From Brucella tritici (lineage in GTDB: Bacteria; Pseudomonadota; Alphaproteobacteria; Rhizobiales; Rhizobiaceae), in NCBI RefSeq assembly GCF_902825325.1, contig NZ_CADEAR010000003.1:310001-374000 (forward strand): a stretch of 64,000 bases of DNA, given 5' to 3'. Position numbers and translations under genes: made by a program. The notes beneath the pieces are model-generated. The model worked only from the letters and a program-made list of their open reading frames with translations, had not been told where the DNA came from and ran no database searches. Within the stretch, counting starts at the first letter, position 1. The number at the start of each line of letters is the position of its first letter. This document shows, one piece after another, positions 21,312 through 32,670 of the stretch.

Positions 21312-22535
21312 TTATGCAGCCTGTTCGCGCTCGGGAAGCGGCGTTTCGCCCTTATTTTCGCGGATCAGGTTGATGAAGCGGCGGAACAGATAGTGCGAAT
21401 CCTGCGGGCCGGGCGATGCTTCCGGATGGTGCTGCACCGAGAATACTGGCTTGCCAACGACGCGCAGGCCGCAATTAGTGCCGTCGAAGAGCGATACATG
21501 CGTTTCCTCGACATTTTCTGGCAGCGAGTCTGAATCGACCGCGAAGCCGTGGTTCATCGATACGATCTCGACCTTGCCCGTCGTGTAGTCCTTCACCGGA
21601 TGGTTGGCGCCGTGATGGCCCTGATGCATCTTCTCGGTGCGTCCGCCGAGCGCGAGCGCCAGCATCTGGTGGCCGAGGCAGATGCCGAAGACCGGAAGAT
21701 CGGTTTCGACAAGCTTCTTGATGGTCGGAACGGCATATTCGCCGGTCGCTGCCGGATCGCCGGGGCCGTTGGACAGGAAGACGCCATCCGGGTTGTGGGC
21801 TAGAACGTCTTCAGCCGTAGCCGTTGCAGGCAGCACGGTGACCTTTGCGCCGAGGCCGGTGAGGAGGCGCAGAATGTTGCGCTTCACGCCGAAGTCGAGC
21901 GCCACCACGTGATATTCCGGGGCGTCCTGTTCACCATAGCCGTCTGCAAGCGTCCATGGCGTTTCCTTCCATGTGAGGCTCTGGCCAACCGTGACGTCCT
22001 TGGCAAGATCGAGATTTTCAAGACCGCTCCAGGCGGCAGCGCGCGCCTTGAGTGCGTCGAGGTCGAACTTGCCGCTTGGATCATGCGCGATGACAGCGTT
22101 CTGTGCGCCGCGCTCGCGGATAAGTGCGGTTAGCGCACGCGTGTCGATACCAGCAAGCGCAATGATGCCGCGATGCTTCAGCCAGGCGTCCAGATCTTCC
22201 GTTGCGCGGAAATTCGACGGCGACGTGATGTCCGCCTTGAAGATCGCGCCGACCGCGCCGTGGCGATTGGCTGGCGTCAAGTCTTCAACGTCTTCGGCAT
22301 TGGTACCGACATTGCCGATATGCGGGAAGGTGAACGTCACGATCTGACCGGCGTAGGATGGGTCGGTCAGGATTTCTTCGTAACCGGTCAACGCCGTGTT
22401 GAACACGACTTCGGCTTCGACCGCGCCGATTGCGCCGAGGCCCTTGCCTTCGATCACGGTTCCATCGGCGAGTACGAGGACGGCGGTTCGCTTTTCAACA
22501 GTCCAGGGTGCTGTTTTCGGTGTGGTTTCTGTCAT
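21312..22535 (-). CDS. carA: carbamoyl-phosphate synthase small subunit
   Basis: 407 residues; hydrolyses glutamine and channels ammonia to CarB. N-terminal CarA domain (ALTGYEEILTDPSYAGQIV first part) and C-terminal class I glutaminase with the nucleophile Cys in FGICLGHQM at about residue 286, and the HHPEASPGP catalytic His-Glu near the end. Start chosen at MTETTPK, 8 nt after AGGAG. Not in an operon with carB. Confidence 0.98.
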   Translation of the reverse strand: MTETTPKTAPWTVEKRTAVLVLADGTVIEGKGLGAIGAVEAEVVFNTALTGYEEILTDPSYAGQIVTFTFPHIGNVGTNAEDVEDLTPANRHGAVGAIFKADITSPSNFRATEDLDAWLKHRGIIALAGIDTRALTALIRERGAQNAVIAHDPSGKFDLDALKARAAAWSGLENLDLAKDVTVGQSLTWKETPWTLADGYGEQDAPEYHVVALDFGVKRNILRLLTGLGAKVTVLPATATAEDVLAHNPDGVFLSNGPGDPAATGEYAVPTIKKLVETDLPVFGICLGHQMLALALGGRTEKMHQGHHGANHPVKDYTTGKVEIVSMNHGFAVDSDSLPENVEETHVSLFDGTNCGLRVVGKPVFSVQHHPEASPGPQDSHYLFRRFINLIRENKGETPLPEREQAA

Positions 22536-22646
22536 GGTCTGCACTCCTGTTTCGTTAGCCGCGCGCCAGCGTGTGCTGTTATTTCGTTATCAGTTAGTGC
22601 GTCGAACTGATGGAATCAAATCGACACCCCAACTGTTTGTTTTCGT
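22536..22646. other. carA 5' region and carA-yqeY gap
   Basis: The 494-bp gap from 22536 to 23029 lies between divergent genes and must hold both promoters. It contains a 45-bp repeat (22647-22691) and a nested palindrome (22899-22932). I see no gene in it. Confidence 0.5.
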
Positions 22647-22691
22647 GCATGCCGTTGTCCCAAAACCGGTTCCCACTTTTGGGCGGCATGC
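22647..22691. repeat. 45-bp palindromic repeat, copy 3
   Basis: GCATGCCG...CGGCATGC with core CCCAAAACCGGTTCCCA, located 112 bp upstream of the carA start. Same length and core as copies 1, 2 and 4. Confidence 0.85.
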
Positions 22692-22898
22692 TTTAGGCGG
22701 CACGTATCCATGTTTCAGCCAGCTACACTGCCGTTACAGGCGGATAGCTTGAAAGATGGAGCGTCAAGGGTCATATATGCGCCAAAAGGCAGCGGGGATT
22801 TGAAACCTCCCGCCGCGAGCACGTGCCGATGTCCTGCTAAGCCTTGAGCAATAGAGAAACTTGAAGGCCGGGTCAATCGTCCGAAGCCATGCTTTCCT

Positions 22899-22932
22899 GA
22901 AATAATGACGATAATCGTCGTATTATTATTTC
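22899..22932. promoter_or_regulatory. nested palindrome upstream of yqeY
   Basis: Outer arms GAAATAAT and ATTATTTC enclose the perfect dyad GACGAT-A-ATCGTC. It lies about 100 bp before the yqeY start and is AT-rich, as an operator would be. No candidate regulator is adjacent. Confidence 0.4.
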
Positions 22933-23029
22933 TCGGGATGGTGGTTCGGACAGCTCGGCGTTTCTATTCGCCTGTTGTATAGATGCAGGAAACGAACAAC
23001 ACAGAACTTACACCGTCAGGAGAGACGTT

Positions 23030-23482
23030 ATGCTTCGCCAGGAGATTTCCCAGGCCCTCACGACCGCGCTGAAAGCACAGGAGAAGCGTCGCATGTCGAC
23101 GCTGCGTTTGATCCTGGCTGCGGTAAAGGACCGAGATATCGCCAACCGTACCGCCGGCAAGGACCCGGTCGGGGACGAAGAATTGCTGGGTATTCTCGGC
23201 AAGATGGTCAAGCAGCGCGAAGAATCCGCCCGTATCTATGAAGAAGGCAGCCGCCTTGAACTCGCGGAAGCCGAGCGCGAGGAAATCACGATCATTTCCG
23301 AGTTTCTGCCACAGCAGATGACCGAGGATGAAGTCAAGCAGGCCTGTGCGGATGTGATTGCGGAAATCGGCGCTCAGGGCCTGCGCGACATGGGCAAGTG
23401 CATGGCTGTTCTTAAAGAGCGCTATGCAGGCAAGATGGATTTCACCAAGGCCAGCGCCATCGTGAAATCGCTTCTGCAGTGA
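23030..23482 (+). CDS. GatB/YqeY domain protein
   Basis: 150 residues, nearly the whole length being the YqeY tail domain found at the C terminus of GatB (KRRMSTLRLILAAVKDRDI first part, EITIISEFLPQQMTEDEV, and GKCMAVLKERYAGKMDF). It is thought to contact tRNA in amidotransferase; the role of the stand-alone form is not settled. GGAG stands 8 nt upstream. In many alphaproteobacteria it lies between carA and dnaG, as here. Confidence 0.95.
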   Translation: MLRQEISQALTTALKAQEKRRMSTLRLILAAVKDRDIANRTAGKDPVGDEELLGILGKMVKQREESARIYEEGSRLELAEAEREEITIISEFLPQQMTEDEVKQACADVIAEIGAQGLRDMGKCMAVLKERYAGKMDFTKASAIVKSLLQ

Positions 23483-23518
23483 AAGCGTCAGGCATAAGCG
23501 CCTTTTGCTTTATGTTTC

Positions 23519-23546
23519 AGCCTCCGCTCTGGCGGGGGCTTTTTCT
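23519..23546 (+). terminator. terminator of yqeY
   Basis: AGCCTCCG-ctctgg-CGGGGGCT followed by TTTTTCTT, 37 bp after the stop. Confidence 0.8.
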
Positions 23547-23591
23547 TATGCTATGCATGACAAGGATTAATCGATGACCGGATGTGGACCG

Positions 23592-24149
23592 ATGAAAACA
23601 GCCTTGCTTGTCATAGACGTTCAAAACGACATTGTGGCGGGGACTGGCACGCCGGAACGGCAGCCTGCTATCGACCATGCCCTCGATGAGATTGTCATCA
23701 GACTGCGCGATCTGCGGGAGAAAGCGCGTCAGGCCGGCGTTCCGGTCATCATGGTGCAGCATGATGGCGGTCCGGGCGACGAGCTTGAAAAAGGCATAGT
23801 CGGTTGGGAAATCCGCGAAGAACTTGCTTTAAGACCGGGAGATACCCTCGTTGAGAAGCGCAGCTGCGACTCTTTCCATGAGACGGACCTTCAGGCTCTT
23901 TTGCAAAGGCTGGATATTTCGCATCTCGTCATCGGTGGTTGTCAGACACAATATTGCATCGACACGACCGTCCGGCGCGCCGTTTCTCTCGGCTATGACG
24001 TCACCCTGATCGGGGACGCGCATACCACGGGCGACACCGCCAGCCTGCAATTTGCGGATATCGTTGCGCATCACAATGAAACGTTGAATGGCTTCAAGGC
24101 TGGAAATGCCCGTGTTCGGGTCCGCCCTGCTGCGGATATTTCCTTTTGA
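23592..24149 (+). CDS. isochorismatase-like cysteine hydrolase
   Basis: 185 residues. The catalytic triad Asp (LLVIDVQND), Lys (LVEKRSCDSF) and Cys (IGGCQTQYCID) of the isochorismatase/nicotinamidase superfamily is in order and properly spaced. The cis-peptide pair precedes the Cys. Substrate is unknown; it is distinct from the pncA copy near 45.8 kb and could hydrolyse an amide or N-carbamoyl compound. The start at MKTALLV is preferred; a start 18 nt earlier is possible. Confidence 0.88.
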   Translation: MKTALLVIDVQNDIVAGTGTPERQPAIDHALDEIVIRLRDLREKARQAGVPVIMVQHDGGPGDELEKGIVGWEIREELALRPGDTLVEKRSCDSFHETDLQALLQRLDISHLVIGGCQTQYCIDTTVRRAVSLGYDVTLIGDAHTTGDTASLQFADIVAHHNETLNGFKAGNARVRVRPAADISF

Positions 24150-24201
24150 TATTCAACGTCATGCGGCAACGGGTGTGTATCCGCCGCCGCGTGGTCTGAT
24201 T

Positions 24202-25884
24202 TCAGCTCTGCTTGACGGTCTTGAGTCGCGTATCGCTGAGGAGGCCCTGTTCTTCGAGGACGGGATAGGCCATCGAGGCGAGCAGCGAGTTGATCTGCTT
24301 GAGATCGCGGATGGTGTCGAGATGGATGCTGCTGGTCTCTATGCTGCGGGTGGCACCTTCGCGCAGGCGGCTGAAATGACGCATGCTCGTCTGCTTTTCC
24401 AGTTCACGCAGCTGGTCTTTTTCCTGCACTAGCTGACGGGCCGTGCGGCCATCGCGTGAGACGATCACATTGAATGCCATATGCGCATTGGCCAGAACCA
24501 TGGCGTGGAAATGGCTGAGTTCCTTCCAGCCTTCCTCCGTGAATTCCAGTTTGTGGTCCATCTTCTTTTGAACATGCGCGAGCATGTTGCGCACGATGAT
24601 GTCGCCGACCTGCTCAAGCTTCACGCATGCGCCCAGCAATTCCTGCATGCGCAGCGACTCGAAATCGCTGAGCTCATGGGTTGCGAGCTTGGTCAGATAG
24701 AGCTTGATCGCGGCATGACGCTTGTCCACGCGATCATCGAGGGCTTCAAGTTCATCGATCCGTATCTGATCGGGCTTTTCATAAAGCTCGATGATCCGCC
24801 GCAGCATGACTTCGATCGTGTCGCAGACGCCGACCACTTCGCGGGTTGCATTGGCAAGCGCCTGCGAAGGCCGGTCGAGTACGGCAGTATCGAGCGCGCT
24901 ATATTGCTCGATCTCGATCGGCTGTTGCGAAACAGGGCTATCCTTGCCTGCATTGAGATTGACCAGAGCTTCAGTTGCACGCAGCACGAGGCCGGAAAGC
25001 GGAATACCAGCAACCATCACGATGACATTAAACAGGATATGCGCATTGACCACCTGCGAAACCGGATCGGTGCCGAGAAAGGCGACCGACGGTTTGAACG
25101 TCTGGTAAAGCACGAGCATGATGAGCGATCCGGCACCGCGCATCAGGAGGTTGCCGAGCGGCACGACGCGGGTTTCAGGCGGCGCCTGGCGGGTCAGGAT
25201 CGGAGCGATGATCGACGAACCCAGATTGACGCCGAGGACCATCACGACGGCAAGCTCTGGGTGGATCAGCCCGCGCGAGGCAAAGGTGGTGAGCAGGATG
25301 ACGGCGGCAACACTGGAATGAAACAGCCATGTCATCAGGGCGGCAAGCAGATAGGCCGTAATCGGATCGCCTGACAGATAATCGACGATGACCGGCAGCA
25401 ATTCGCTTTGCCGCAAAGGCTCGGTGGCCTGTCCCGTCATTTCCAGCGACATGATGAGCAGGCCGATACCGACCAGAATGCGGCCGATCTGGCGCCAGTC
25501 GCGGCGCTCGGTCGTCATGAAGATGCCAGTGCCAATGACAAGGCAGAGCGGCACCAGAAGCGTGAGGTCGTAGCTTAAGATCTTGACGACGAGGGCGGAG
25601 CCCAGCTCACCGCCGCGCACGGCCATGAGGCCTGCGACACCGCTGACAAAACCTGAACCGACAAATGAACCGACGAGAAGCGTAACCGCTGTCGAGCTTT
25701 GCAGGGCGACAGCAAGGGCAAGGCCGAAGGCGACGGAAAGCAGCGGGTTCTGCATCTGGTTGCGCAGGCGTCTGCGCAACCGGTCGCCATAGGCACGCTC
25801 CACCCCGGTCCGGACCATGCGTGTCGCCCAAAGCAAAAGCGCAACTGCACCGGCCAGATGCAAAAGGACCAAAGAACCATTCAC
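24202..25884 (-). CDS. Na/Pi cotransporter family protein with PhoU domain
   Basis: 560 residues: eight or so membrane spans containing the two NaPi repeats (LQSSTAVTLLVGS and FHSSVAAVILLTT), followed by a cytoplasmic helical PhoU-like domain (about 340-545). The order matches bacterial YjbB/NptA-like proteins, which export or import phosphate. The start is GTG with AAGGGA 7 nt upstream. It converges on the isochorismatase gene. Low-affinity phosphate handling is the likely role. Confidence 0.92.
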   Translation of the reverse strand: MNGSLVLLHLAGAVALLLWATRMVRTGVERAYGDRLRRRLRNQMQNPLLSVAFGLALAVALQSSTAVTLLVGSFVGSGFVSGVAGLMAVRGGELGSALVVKILSYDLTLLVPLCLVIGTGIFMTTERRDWRQIGRILVGIGLLIMSLEMTGQATEPLRQSELLPVIVDYLSGDPITAYLLAALMTWLFHSSVAAVILLTTFASRGLIHPELAVVMVLGVNLGSSIIAPILTRQAPPETRVVPLGNLLMRGAGSLIMLVLYQTFKPSVAFLGTDPVSQVVNAHILFNVIVMVAGIPLSGLVLRATEALVNLNAGKDSPVSQQPIEIEQYSALDTAVLDRPSQALANATREVVGVCDTIEVMLRRIIELYEKPDQIRIDELEALDDRVDKRHAAIKLYLTKLATHELSDFESLRMQELLGACVKLEQVGDIIVRNMLAHVQKKMDHKLEFTEEGWKELSHFHAMVLANAHMAFNVIVSRDGRTARQLVQEKDQLRELEKQTSMRHFSRLREGATRSIETSSIHLDTIRDLKQINSLLASMAYPVLEEQGLLSDTRLKTVKQS

Positions 25885-26199
25885 GGCAAAATCCCTTCGG
25901 GTTGGAGGTGGACATTTGTGATTAAGCTAACGCAACAAATGAAGAAAAAATATGTTCCGGCTAATCAATTCTTCAAGAGATATGGGCTTATTCGCAACTA
26001 AAAGCAATCCAATCCTGCAGTGTCATGACGAATATATGACAGTTTTGTGACAGAGCGCTTGTTTGCCAGCGACATGTGATTAGCGGGGAGGGACATGCCT
26101 GCACGATGGACTGTCGGAACGGGCGCGCCTATATACTCTATGGAATACAAACCCGCTGTCTGAATGACCTGCCCGACCGAACTGAAAGTGAAATCTGTA

Positions 26200-28182
26200 A
26201 TGCGTTTTCCGCCCTCCTTTCTCGATGAGATCAGAGACCGCGTCCCGATCTCGACGCTGATAGGAACGCGCGCTTCGTTCGACCGCAAGAAAAGCAATCC
26301 TCCGAAGGGGGATTTCTGGGCCTGCTGTCCGTTCCATGGCGAGAAGACGCCGAGCTTTCACTGTGAAGATCGCAAGGGACGGTATCATTGTTTCGGCTGC
26401 GGTGTGACTGGCGATCACTTCAAGTTTCTGACTGACCTTGAGGGTTTGAGCTTCCCCGAAGCAGTGGAGCGCGTCGCCGATATGGCGGGCGTTCCGATGC
26501 CTGCGCGCGATCCGGAGATGGAAAAGCGCGAGGCACAGCGCGCCACGCTTTACGATGTCATGGAGCTGGCTGCGCAGTTCTTCGAAAACCAGTTGCAAAG
26601 CGCCGTCGGGGCCAAGGCGCGCGCCTATCTGCGCGACCGCGGACTTTCGAGCGCAACGCAGCAGTCGTTCCGTATTGGCTATGCGCCGGAATCGCGCAAT
26701 GCGTTGAAGGAATTTCTGGCCGGCAAAGGCGTGTCGCGCGAGCAGATCGAGGCGTGCGGCCTTGTCGTGCATGGCGAAGGCATTGCCGTTTCCTACGACC
26801 GTTTTCGCGATCGCGTCATGTTCCCGATCGAGGATTTGCGCGGGCGCATAATTGCTTTCGGCGGGCGTGCGCTTTCTGCCGATGCTCCGGCCAAATATCT
26901 GAATTCGCCGGAAACCGAACTCTTTCACAAGGGACGGGTCCTCTATAACGGATTGCGGGCACGCAAGGCCTGTCAGCCGCAAGGGGGGGAACCCGCCAAA
27001 TCCATCATTGCCGTCGAAGGCTATATGGATGTGATTGCGCTGGCGCAGGCAGGCATCCATCAGGTGGTGGCTCCGCTTGGCACGGCACTGACGGAAGAAC
27101 AGCTCGAACTTCTCTGGCGCATCAGCCCTGAACCCGTTCTGTGCTTCGATGGCGACGGGGCGGGGCTTCGTGCCGCTCATCGCGCCGTCGATCTCGGATT
27201 GCCTGCCTTGCAGCCGGGCAAATCGCTGCGCTTTGCGCTATTACCGGAAGGGCAGGATCCGGACGATCTGGTCAAGGCGGAAGGCCCTGCCGCTTTTCAC
27301 GCGGTCCTGCATGACGCCAGACCGCTGGTCGATATGGTGTGGACGCGGGAGACGACGGGCGGTGTGTTCGATACGCCGGAACGCCGGGCCGAACTTGAAG
27401 CGCGCCTGCGTGAAATAACGAGCCGCATCGCGAATGAGGATATTCGGCGCCACTACAGTCAGGATATGCGCGACCGGGCACAAGCCTTTTTTGGGCAAGG
27501 ACGTCATCAGGGGCGTCAGGGGTATCAAGGCGGTGGTCAGCGCAATTCGTCTTTCAATAGCAGAAATGATGGCGGACGTGGGCGCGGCGGGCCGGCTGGC
27601 GGCAATGGCCGTCTTGCATTTTCCGACAGTCTTGTCCGCTCGACGCTGGTAAAGGGCGGCAGGCCGGGCGCGGGATCACATGCCCCGTTGCGTGAAACGG
27701 CTATCGTGCTGACGCTTCTCAATCATCCGCGTCTGATCGAAGAGGATTTCGAGACGCTGGCTGCACTCGATCTGGGACACGAAGTCCTCAAGTCGCTGCA
27801 TCTGGCCATGCTGGATGTGCTGGCTGCCGGTCACATGGAAGATGGCCACGCCATGCGGCACGCACTCGTTAATGCCGGTCATGGCGAGCAGATTGAAATG
27901 CTCGAACTCGTGGTAAAGGGCGCGAAACTCTGGACTGCGACGGCTCTGGCCGCAGAAGACGACGCGCGTGAAGCCCTTCGGCAAGCGCTTCACTTGCATC
28001 AGCGTGCGCGCACACTACATAAGGAGCTGCGAGCTGTTGAGGCTGCGCTTGAAACAGACGAGACGGGTGAATTGTTTGCGCGTCTCAGAGATATACAAAA
28101 TCAGATTTTGAAAGCTGATGCGACTGAAGCTCTGATTGACGGTTTTGGCCTGTCTTCAGGGCGTCCGCCCGGCGGTTTCTGA
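26200..28182 (+). CDS. dnaG: DNA primase
   Basis: 660 residues; makes RNA primers at the replication fork. CHC2 zinc-binding domain (CCPFHGEKTPSFHC and YHCFGCG, about 35-70), DnaG N-terminal domain, TOPRIM domain (AVEGYMDVIALAQAG, then CFDGDGAG) and a C-terminal helicase-interacting part. A Gly/Arg/Gln-rich linker (about 440-480, with GRHQGRQGYQGGGQ) joins catalytic and C-terminal parts. I start at MRFPPSFLDEI; neither this nor the ATG 36 nt upstream has a strong ribosome site. Followed by rpoD as in the macromolecular-synthesis arrangement. Confidence 0.97.
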   Translation: MRFPPSFLDEIRDRVPISTLIGTRASFDRKKSNPPKGDFWACCPFHGEKTPSFHCEDRKGRYHCFGCGVTGDHFKFLTDLEGLSFPEAVERVADMAGVPMPARDPEMEKREAQRATLYDVMELAAQFFENQLQSAVGAKARAYLRDRGLSSATQQSFRIGYAPESRNALKEFLAGKGVSREQIEACGLVVHGEGIAVSYDRFRDRVMFPIEDLRGRIIAFGGRALSADAPAKYLNSPETELFHKGRVLYNGLRARKACQPQGGEPAKSIIAVEGYMDVIALAQAGIHQVVAPLGTALTEEQLELLWRISPEPVLCFDGDGAGLRAAHRAVDLGLPALQPGKSLRFALLPEGQDPDDLVKAEGPAAFHAVLHDARPLVDMVWTRETTGGVFDTPERRAELEARLREITSRIANEDIRRHYSQDMRDRAQAFFGQGRHQGRQGYQGGGQRNSSFNSRNDGGRGRGGPAGGNGRLAFSDSLVRSTLVKGGRPGAGSHAPLRETAIVLTLLNHPRLIEEDFETLAALDLGHEVLKSLHLAMLDVLAAGHMEDGHAMRHALVNAGHGEQIEMLELVVKGAKLWTATALAAEDDAREALRQALHLHQRARTLHKELRAVEAALETDETGELFARLRDIQNQILKADATEALIDGFGLSSGRPPGGF

Positions 28183-28526
28183 TTCGGATTTCCGAATCAG
28201 TGATGCGAGAAAAGCCGGAAATGCGGGGTTGCGATCCGAAAAACGTGCTCTATCTGGCCAGCGAAGAGGCTGCGACAACAAAATGATTCGCTTTTTAAGC
28301 GCGAATCAGGTGAGTCGCTCTTGACGTATGGCGTAAATGACGGAATCACGACAGTTCGAACAAGGAAAAGAACAGAAACCGGTGATATCCGAGGCTGCAG
28401 GGCGGCAAGCTGGGGTCGGGCCGAAAAATGGCCGGGAAAAAGGCCTGGTAAAAGGCAATGTCTGGTCGACCGCCTGATCTGCCCACAAGAAATCGGAGAT
28501 GAAGAAGCCCGATACCGATGGCAAGG
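28183..28526. other. dnaG-rpoD intergenic region
   Basis: 466 bp in all separate dnaG and rpoD (28183-28648). A dyad TTCGG-atttCCGAA follows the dnaG stop without a T-tract, and ATTCGC-tttttaa-GCGcGAAT lies at about 28285-28308. A CtrA box is at 28527. Short frames here have no coding signs. Confidence 0.5.
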
Positions 28527-28542
28527 TTAATCCGCCATTAAC
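28527..28542 (+). promoter_or_regulatory. CtrA binding box upstream of rpoD
   Basis: TTAA-TCCGCCA-TTAAC, an exact full CtrA site (TTAA-N7-TTAAC), about 107 bp before the rpoD ATG. CtrA is the alphaproteobacterial cell-cycle response regulator; rpoD has been reported among its targets in Brucella abortus. Confidence 0.8.
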
Positions 28543-28648
28543 AGGAAATCGGCTACTCGCAGAATCAACTGACGGATTGCGGCCTCGCAAAACTGTCCGA
28601 GAACTCTATATATCTTAGAAGCGACCGGGGTCGCCTGGAGAAGAACAT

Positions 28649-30667
<2,019 letters not shown>

Positions 30668-30719
30668 GGCCTGGATAGCTAAGCTGAACTGAACAAAAAC
30701 ATACGGGAAGGGAGGCGAT

Positions 30720-31010
30720 ATGTCTTTTTTGAAGCGTCTTTTCGGTGGGGGCCCTGCCTCCGAGACACCGGCAGAGCCGAAAGAGGCTGGTCGCCTTGAG
30801 CACAAGGATTTTCTGATCATTGCCACGCCCTATAGCGAGGGCGGGCAGTATCAGGTCTGCGGCGTCATTTCCAAGACGATTGATGGCGAAGTGAAGGAAT
30901 ATCGCTTCGTTCGGGCCGACCGTTGCCCCGGCATCGAAGATGCCGCCAGCATTTCGCTGAATAAGGGCCGGCAGATCGTGGATGAACAGGGCGAAGCTAT
31001 TTTCCGCTGA
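30720..31010 (+). CDS. HlyU family protein
   Basis: 96 residues. The stretch YSEGGQYQVCGVISK and YRFVRADRCPGIEDA is characteristic of the alphaproteobacterial branch of PF10115 (named after the Vibrio regulator HlyU). Whether these small proteins are regulators is unproven. GGGAGGCGAT lies right before the ATG, and the gene is 52 bp after rpoD with no terminator between, so it may be read from rpoD. Confidence 0.88.
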   Translation: MSFLKRLFGGGPASETPAEPKEAGRLEHKDFLIIATPYSEGGQYQVCGVISKTIDGEVKEYRFVRADRCPGIEDAASISLNKGRQIVDEQGEAIFR

Positions 31011-31028
31011 ACCACCTGCAGAAAAAAT

Positions 31029-31063
31029 TAAAAGCCGCGCATATAATATATGCGCGGCTTTTT
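31029..31063 (+). terminator. terminator of the rpoD-hlyU unit
   Basis: AAAAGCCGCGCATAT-aat-ATATGCGCGGCTTTTT, a 15-bp perfect stem that also faces the end of the convergent DUF2798 gene. Confidence 0.93.
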
Positions 31064-31074
31064 CTGTTTAGAGA

Positions 31075-31335
31075 TTAATGCGGGTGGCACACCATGGCGA
31101 CCATTTTGCGCACGACGGGCAGAATGGCGAGGAGGACCGGAAAGGCGACCGCCCATGAGAGAGCCCATGCAGTCATCCAGCTCGATGCAAGATTGGGATG
31201 GGTAACGCCAAGGCTCTTGGCGGTCGCAATCAATGAGACGATGAATGTCATCATGATCGATAGGATGAAAGGCATCACAATAGATGCATAGCGTGCTGGC
31301 AGCTTTCTGCGGCGGCCGCATTCAAACTGAGACAT
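31075..31335 (-). CDS. DUF2798 membrane protein
   Basis: 86 residues, two membrane spans. KLPARYASIVMPFILSI and SSWMTAWALSWAVAFP are the DUF2798 hallmarks. Small inner-membrane protein of unknown role. Faces the HlyU gene across a shared terminator. Confidence 0.85.
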   Translation of the reverse strand: MSQFECGRRRKLPARYASIVMPFILSIMMTFIVSLIATAKSLGVTHPNLASSWMTAWALSWAVAFPVLLAILPVVRKMVAMVCHPH

Positions 31336-31548
31336 GTGTATTCCTGAATATTATGCGGGGAAGGCGCAACGAAACATCAATGCGAATTGCCGTTCCCGGC
31401 GAGATTGATGCGTTGCCTAACGTAAGACGCTTACGGTCATGATGATGACGTGGATCTAATAACCCGATAAGGATCGGATATCAAGTGTTCTGAAATGGCG
31501 GCGATTTGTCCACGCCATTCCCGACACAATTCCATTATACGCTGCATC

Positions 31549-32001
31549 ATGAACGACAAACCATTCTGGCGCACCAAGACCTTGAATCAACTCACCCGCA
31601 GCGAGTGGGAGAGCCTGTGTGACGGTTGCGGCCAATGCTGCCTGCATAAATTGCAGGATGACGACACCAACGAGATTTACTGGACCAGCGTTGCCTGCAC
31701 GTTGCTCAACCCCGACAGCTGCCAGTGCCGCGATTATCCGAACCGGAAGAAGACGGTGCCGGACTGCGTTTTTCTGACACCGGAAATCGTTGACGAGGTG
31801 GATTGGCTCCCTGTCACCTGTGCCTACCGTCTGGTTGCAGAAGGTTCGGATCTCTATTGGTGGCATCCGCTTGTTTCGGGTTCACCCGAAACGGTGCACG
31901 AGGCAGGTGTTTCCGTTCGCGGCAAGGTGACGGCTTTCGATCACGATCTGGAAGATGACGATGATTATCTGGATCATATGGTGATGCCGGGCCAAGGCTG
32001 A
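31549..32001 (+). CDS. YcgN family cysteine-cluster protein (UPF0260)
   Basis: 150 residues. Cysteines are grouped as [28 protein letters not shown] and CAY, as in the YcgN/UPF0260 family with a predicted Fe-S or zinc cluster. Function unknown. I start at [10 protein letters not shown], the usual family start; the frame is open 54 nt further upstream but that part is not conserved. Confidence 0.88.
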   Translation: MNDKPFWRTKTLNQLTRSEWESLCDGCGQCCLHKLQDDDTNEIYWTSVACTLLNPDSCQCRDYPNRKKTVPDCVFLTPEIVDEVDWLPVTCAYRLVAEGSDLYWWHPLVSGSPETVHEAGVSVRGKVTAFDHDLEDDDDYLDHMVMPGQG

Positions 32002-32248
32002 TGGCGCGCTTGCGGTTTTCAAACATTGCGTAAATTTAATCTGTGCTTCGAATATTGTAGCACGGATTTTGTTCTCCCATAACACATTGAATTTATTGAA
32101 TTAATAAAGCCTGTATGTTGCTGTTCCTTTTACTTCAAACGAAGCTGAACGGCACATGAACGTGAGTTTTTCATTCTGTTCATCTATCGGGCGCTACTTC
32201 TCGGGTGTCTCAGGCAAGACCTGAAAACAAATTGAAAGAGGTTCAAAG

Positions 32249-32602
32249 ATGTCTGCTATTTCGCTCAAGTCGTTCGTCGTAACCGCCGCTCTTGGTGTTG
32301 CCGCCATCTTCACGACGGCAGCTTCGGCCAGCTCCGCATCGCCGGTCGTTGCTCCAGCCATCGGCACGTCGGCAAGCTCTGCCATCGTGAATGTTGATTA
32401 CAGAGGCTATCGCCATGGCCGTCCAGCCTATCGCGGCCCTGCCTGCTCTGTGGAAGGTGCCAAGATGAAGGCCAATCGCATGGGCATCCGCAATGCGCGT
32501 GTCGTCTATCGTGGCAAGTCGGTCCAGGTTCGCGGCTTCCGTCACGGCCGTCCTGCCGGTGTTGTATTCGCCAATGTACGCGGCTGCCCGATCATTCGCT
32601 AA
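32249..32602 (+). CDS. small secreted basic protein
   Basis: 117 residues: a clear Sec signal peptide (FVVTAALGVAAIFTTAASA), an Ala/Ser-rich spacer, then a basic domain with two YRHGRPA/FRHGRPA repeats (GYRHGRPAYRGP and GFRHGRPAGVVF) and two cysteines (PACSVEG, RGCPIIR) that could form a disulfide in the periplasm. I do not recognise a characterised family. AGAGGT precedes the ATG; a strong terminator follows. Confidence 0.8.
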   Translation: MSAISLKSFVVTAALGVAAIFTTAASASSASPVVAPAIGTSASSAIVNVDYRGYRHGRPAYRGPACSVEGAKMKANRMGIRNARVVYRGKSVQVRGFRHGRPAGVVFANVRGCPIIR

Positions 32603-32619
32603 CAGCATAGTAGAGTTTC

Positions 32620-32660
32620 AAAAGCCCCGGCCTGAGCAATCAGGCCGGGGCTTTTCTTTT
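32620..32660 (+). terminator. terminator of the small secreted protein gene
   Basis: AAAGCCCCGGCCTG-agcaat-CAGGCCGGGGCTTTT with a T-rich tail. Confidence 0.92.
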
Positions 32661-32670
32661 ATGGCAGGCA

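Noticed and set aside
28321..28530. 69-codon frame between dnaG and rpoD
   Set aside because: No ribosome site, no family resemblance, and it runs into the CtrA box region.
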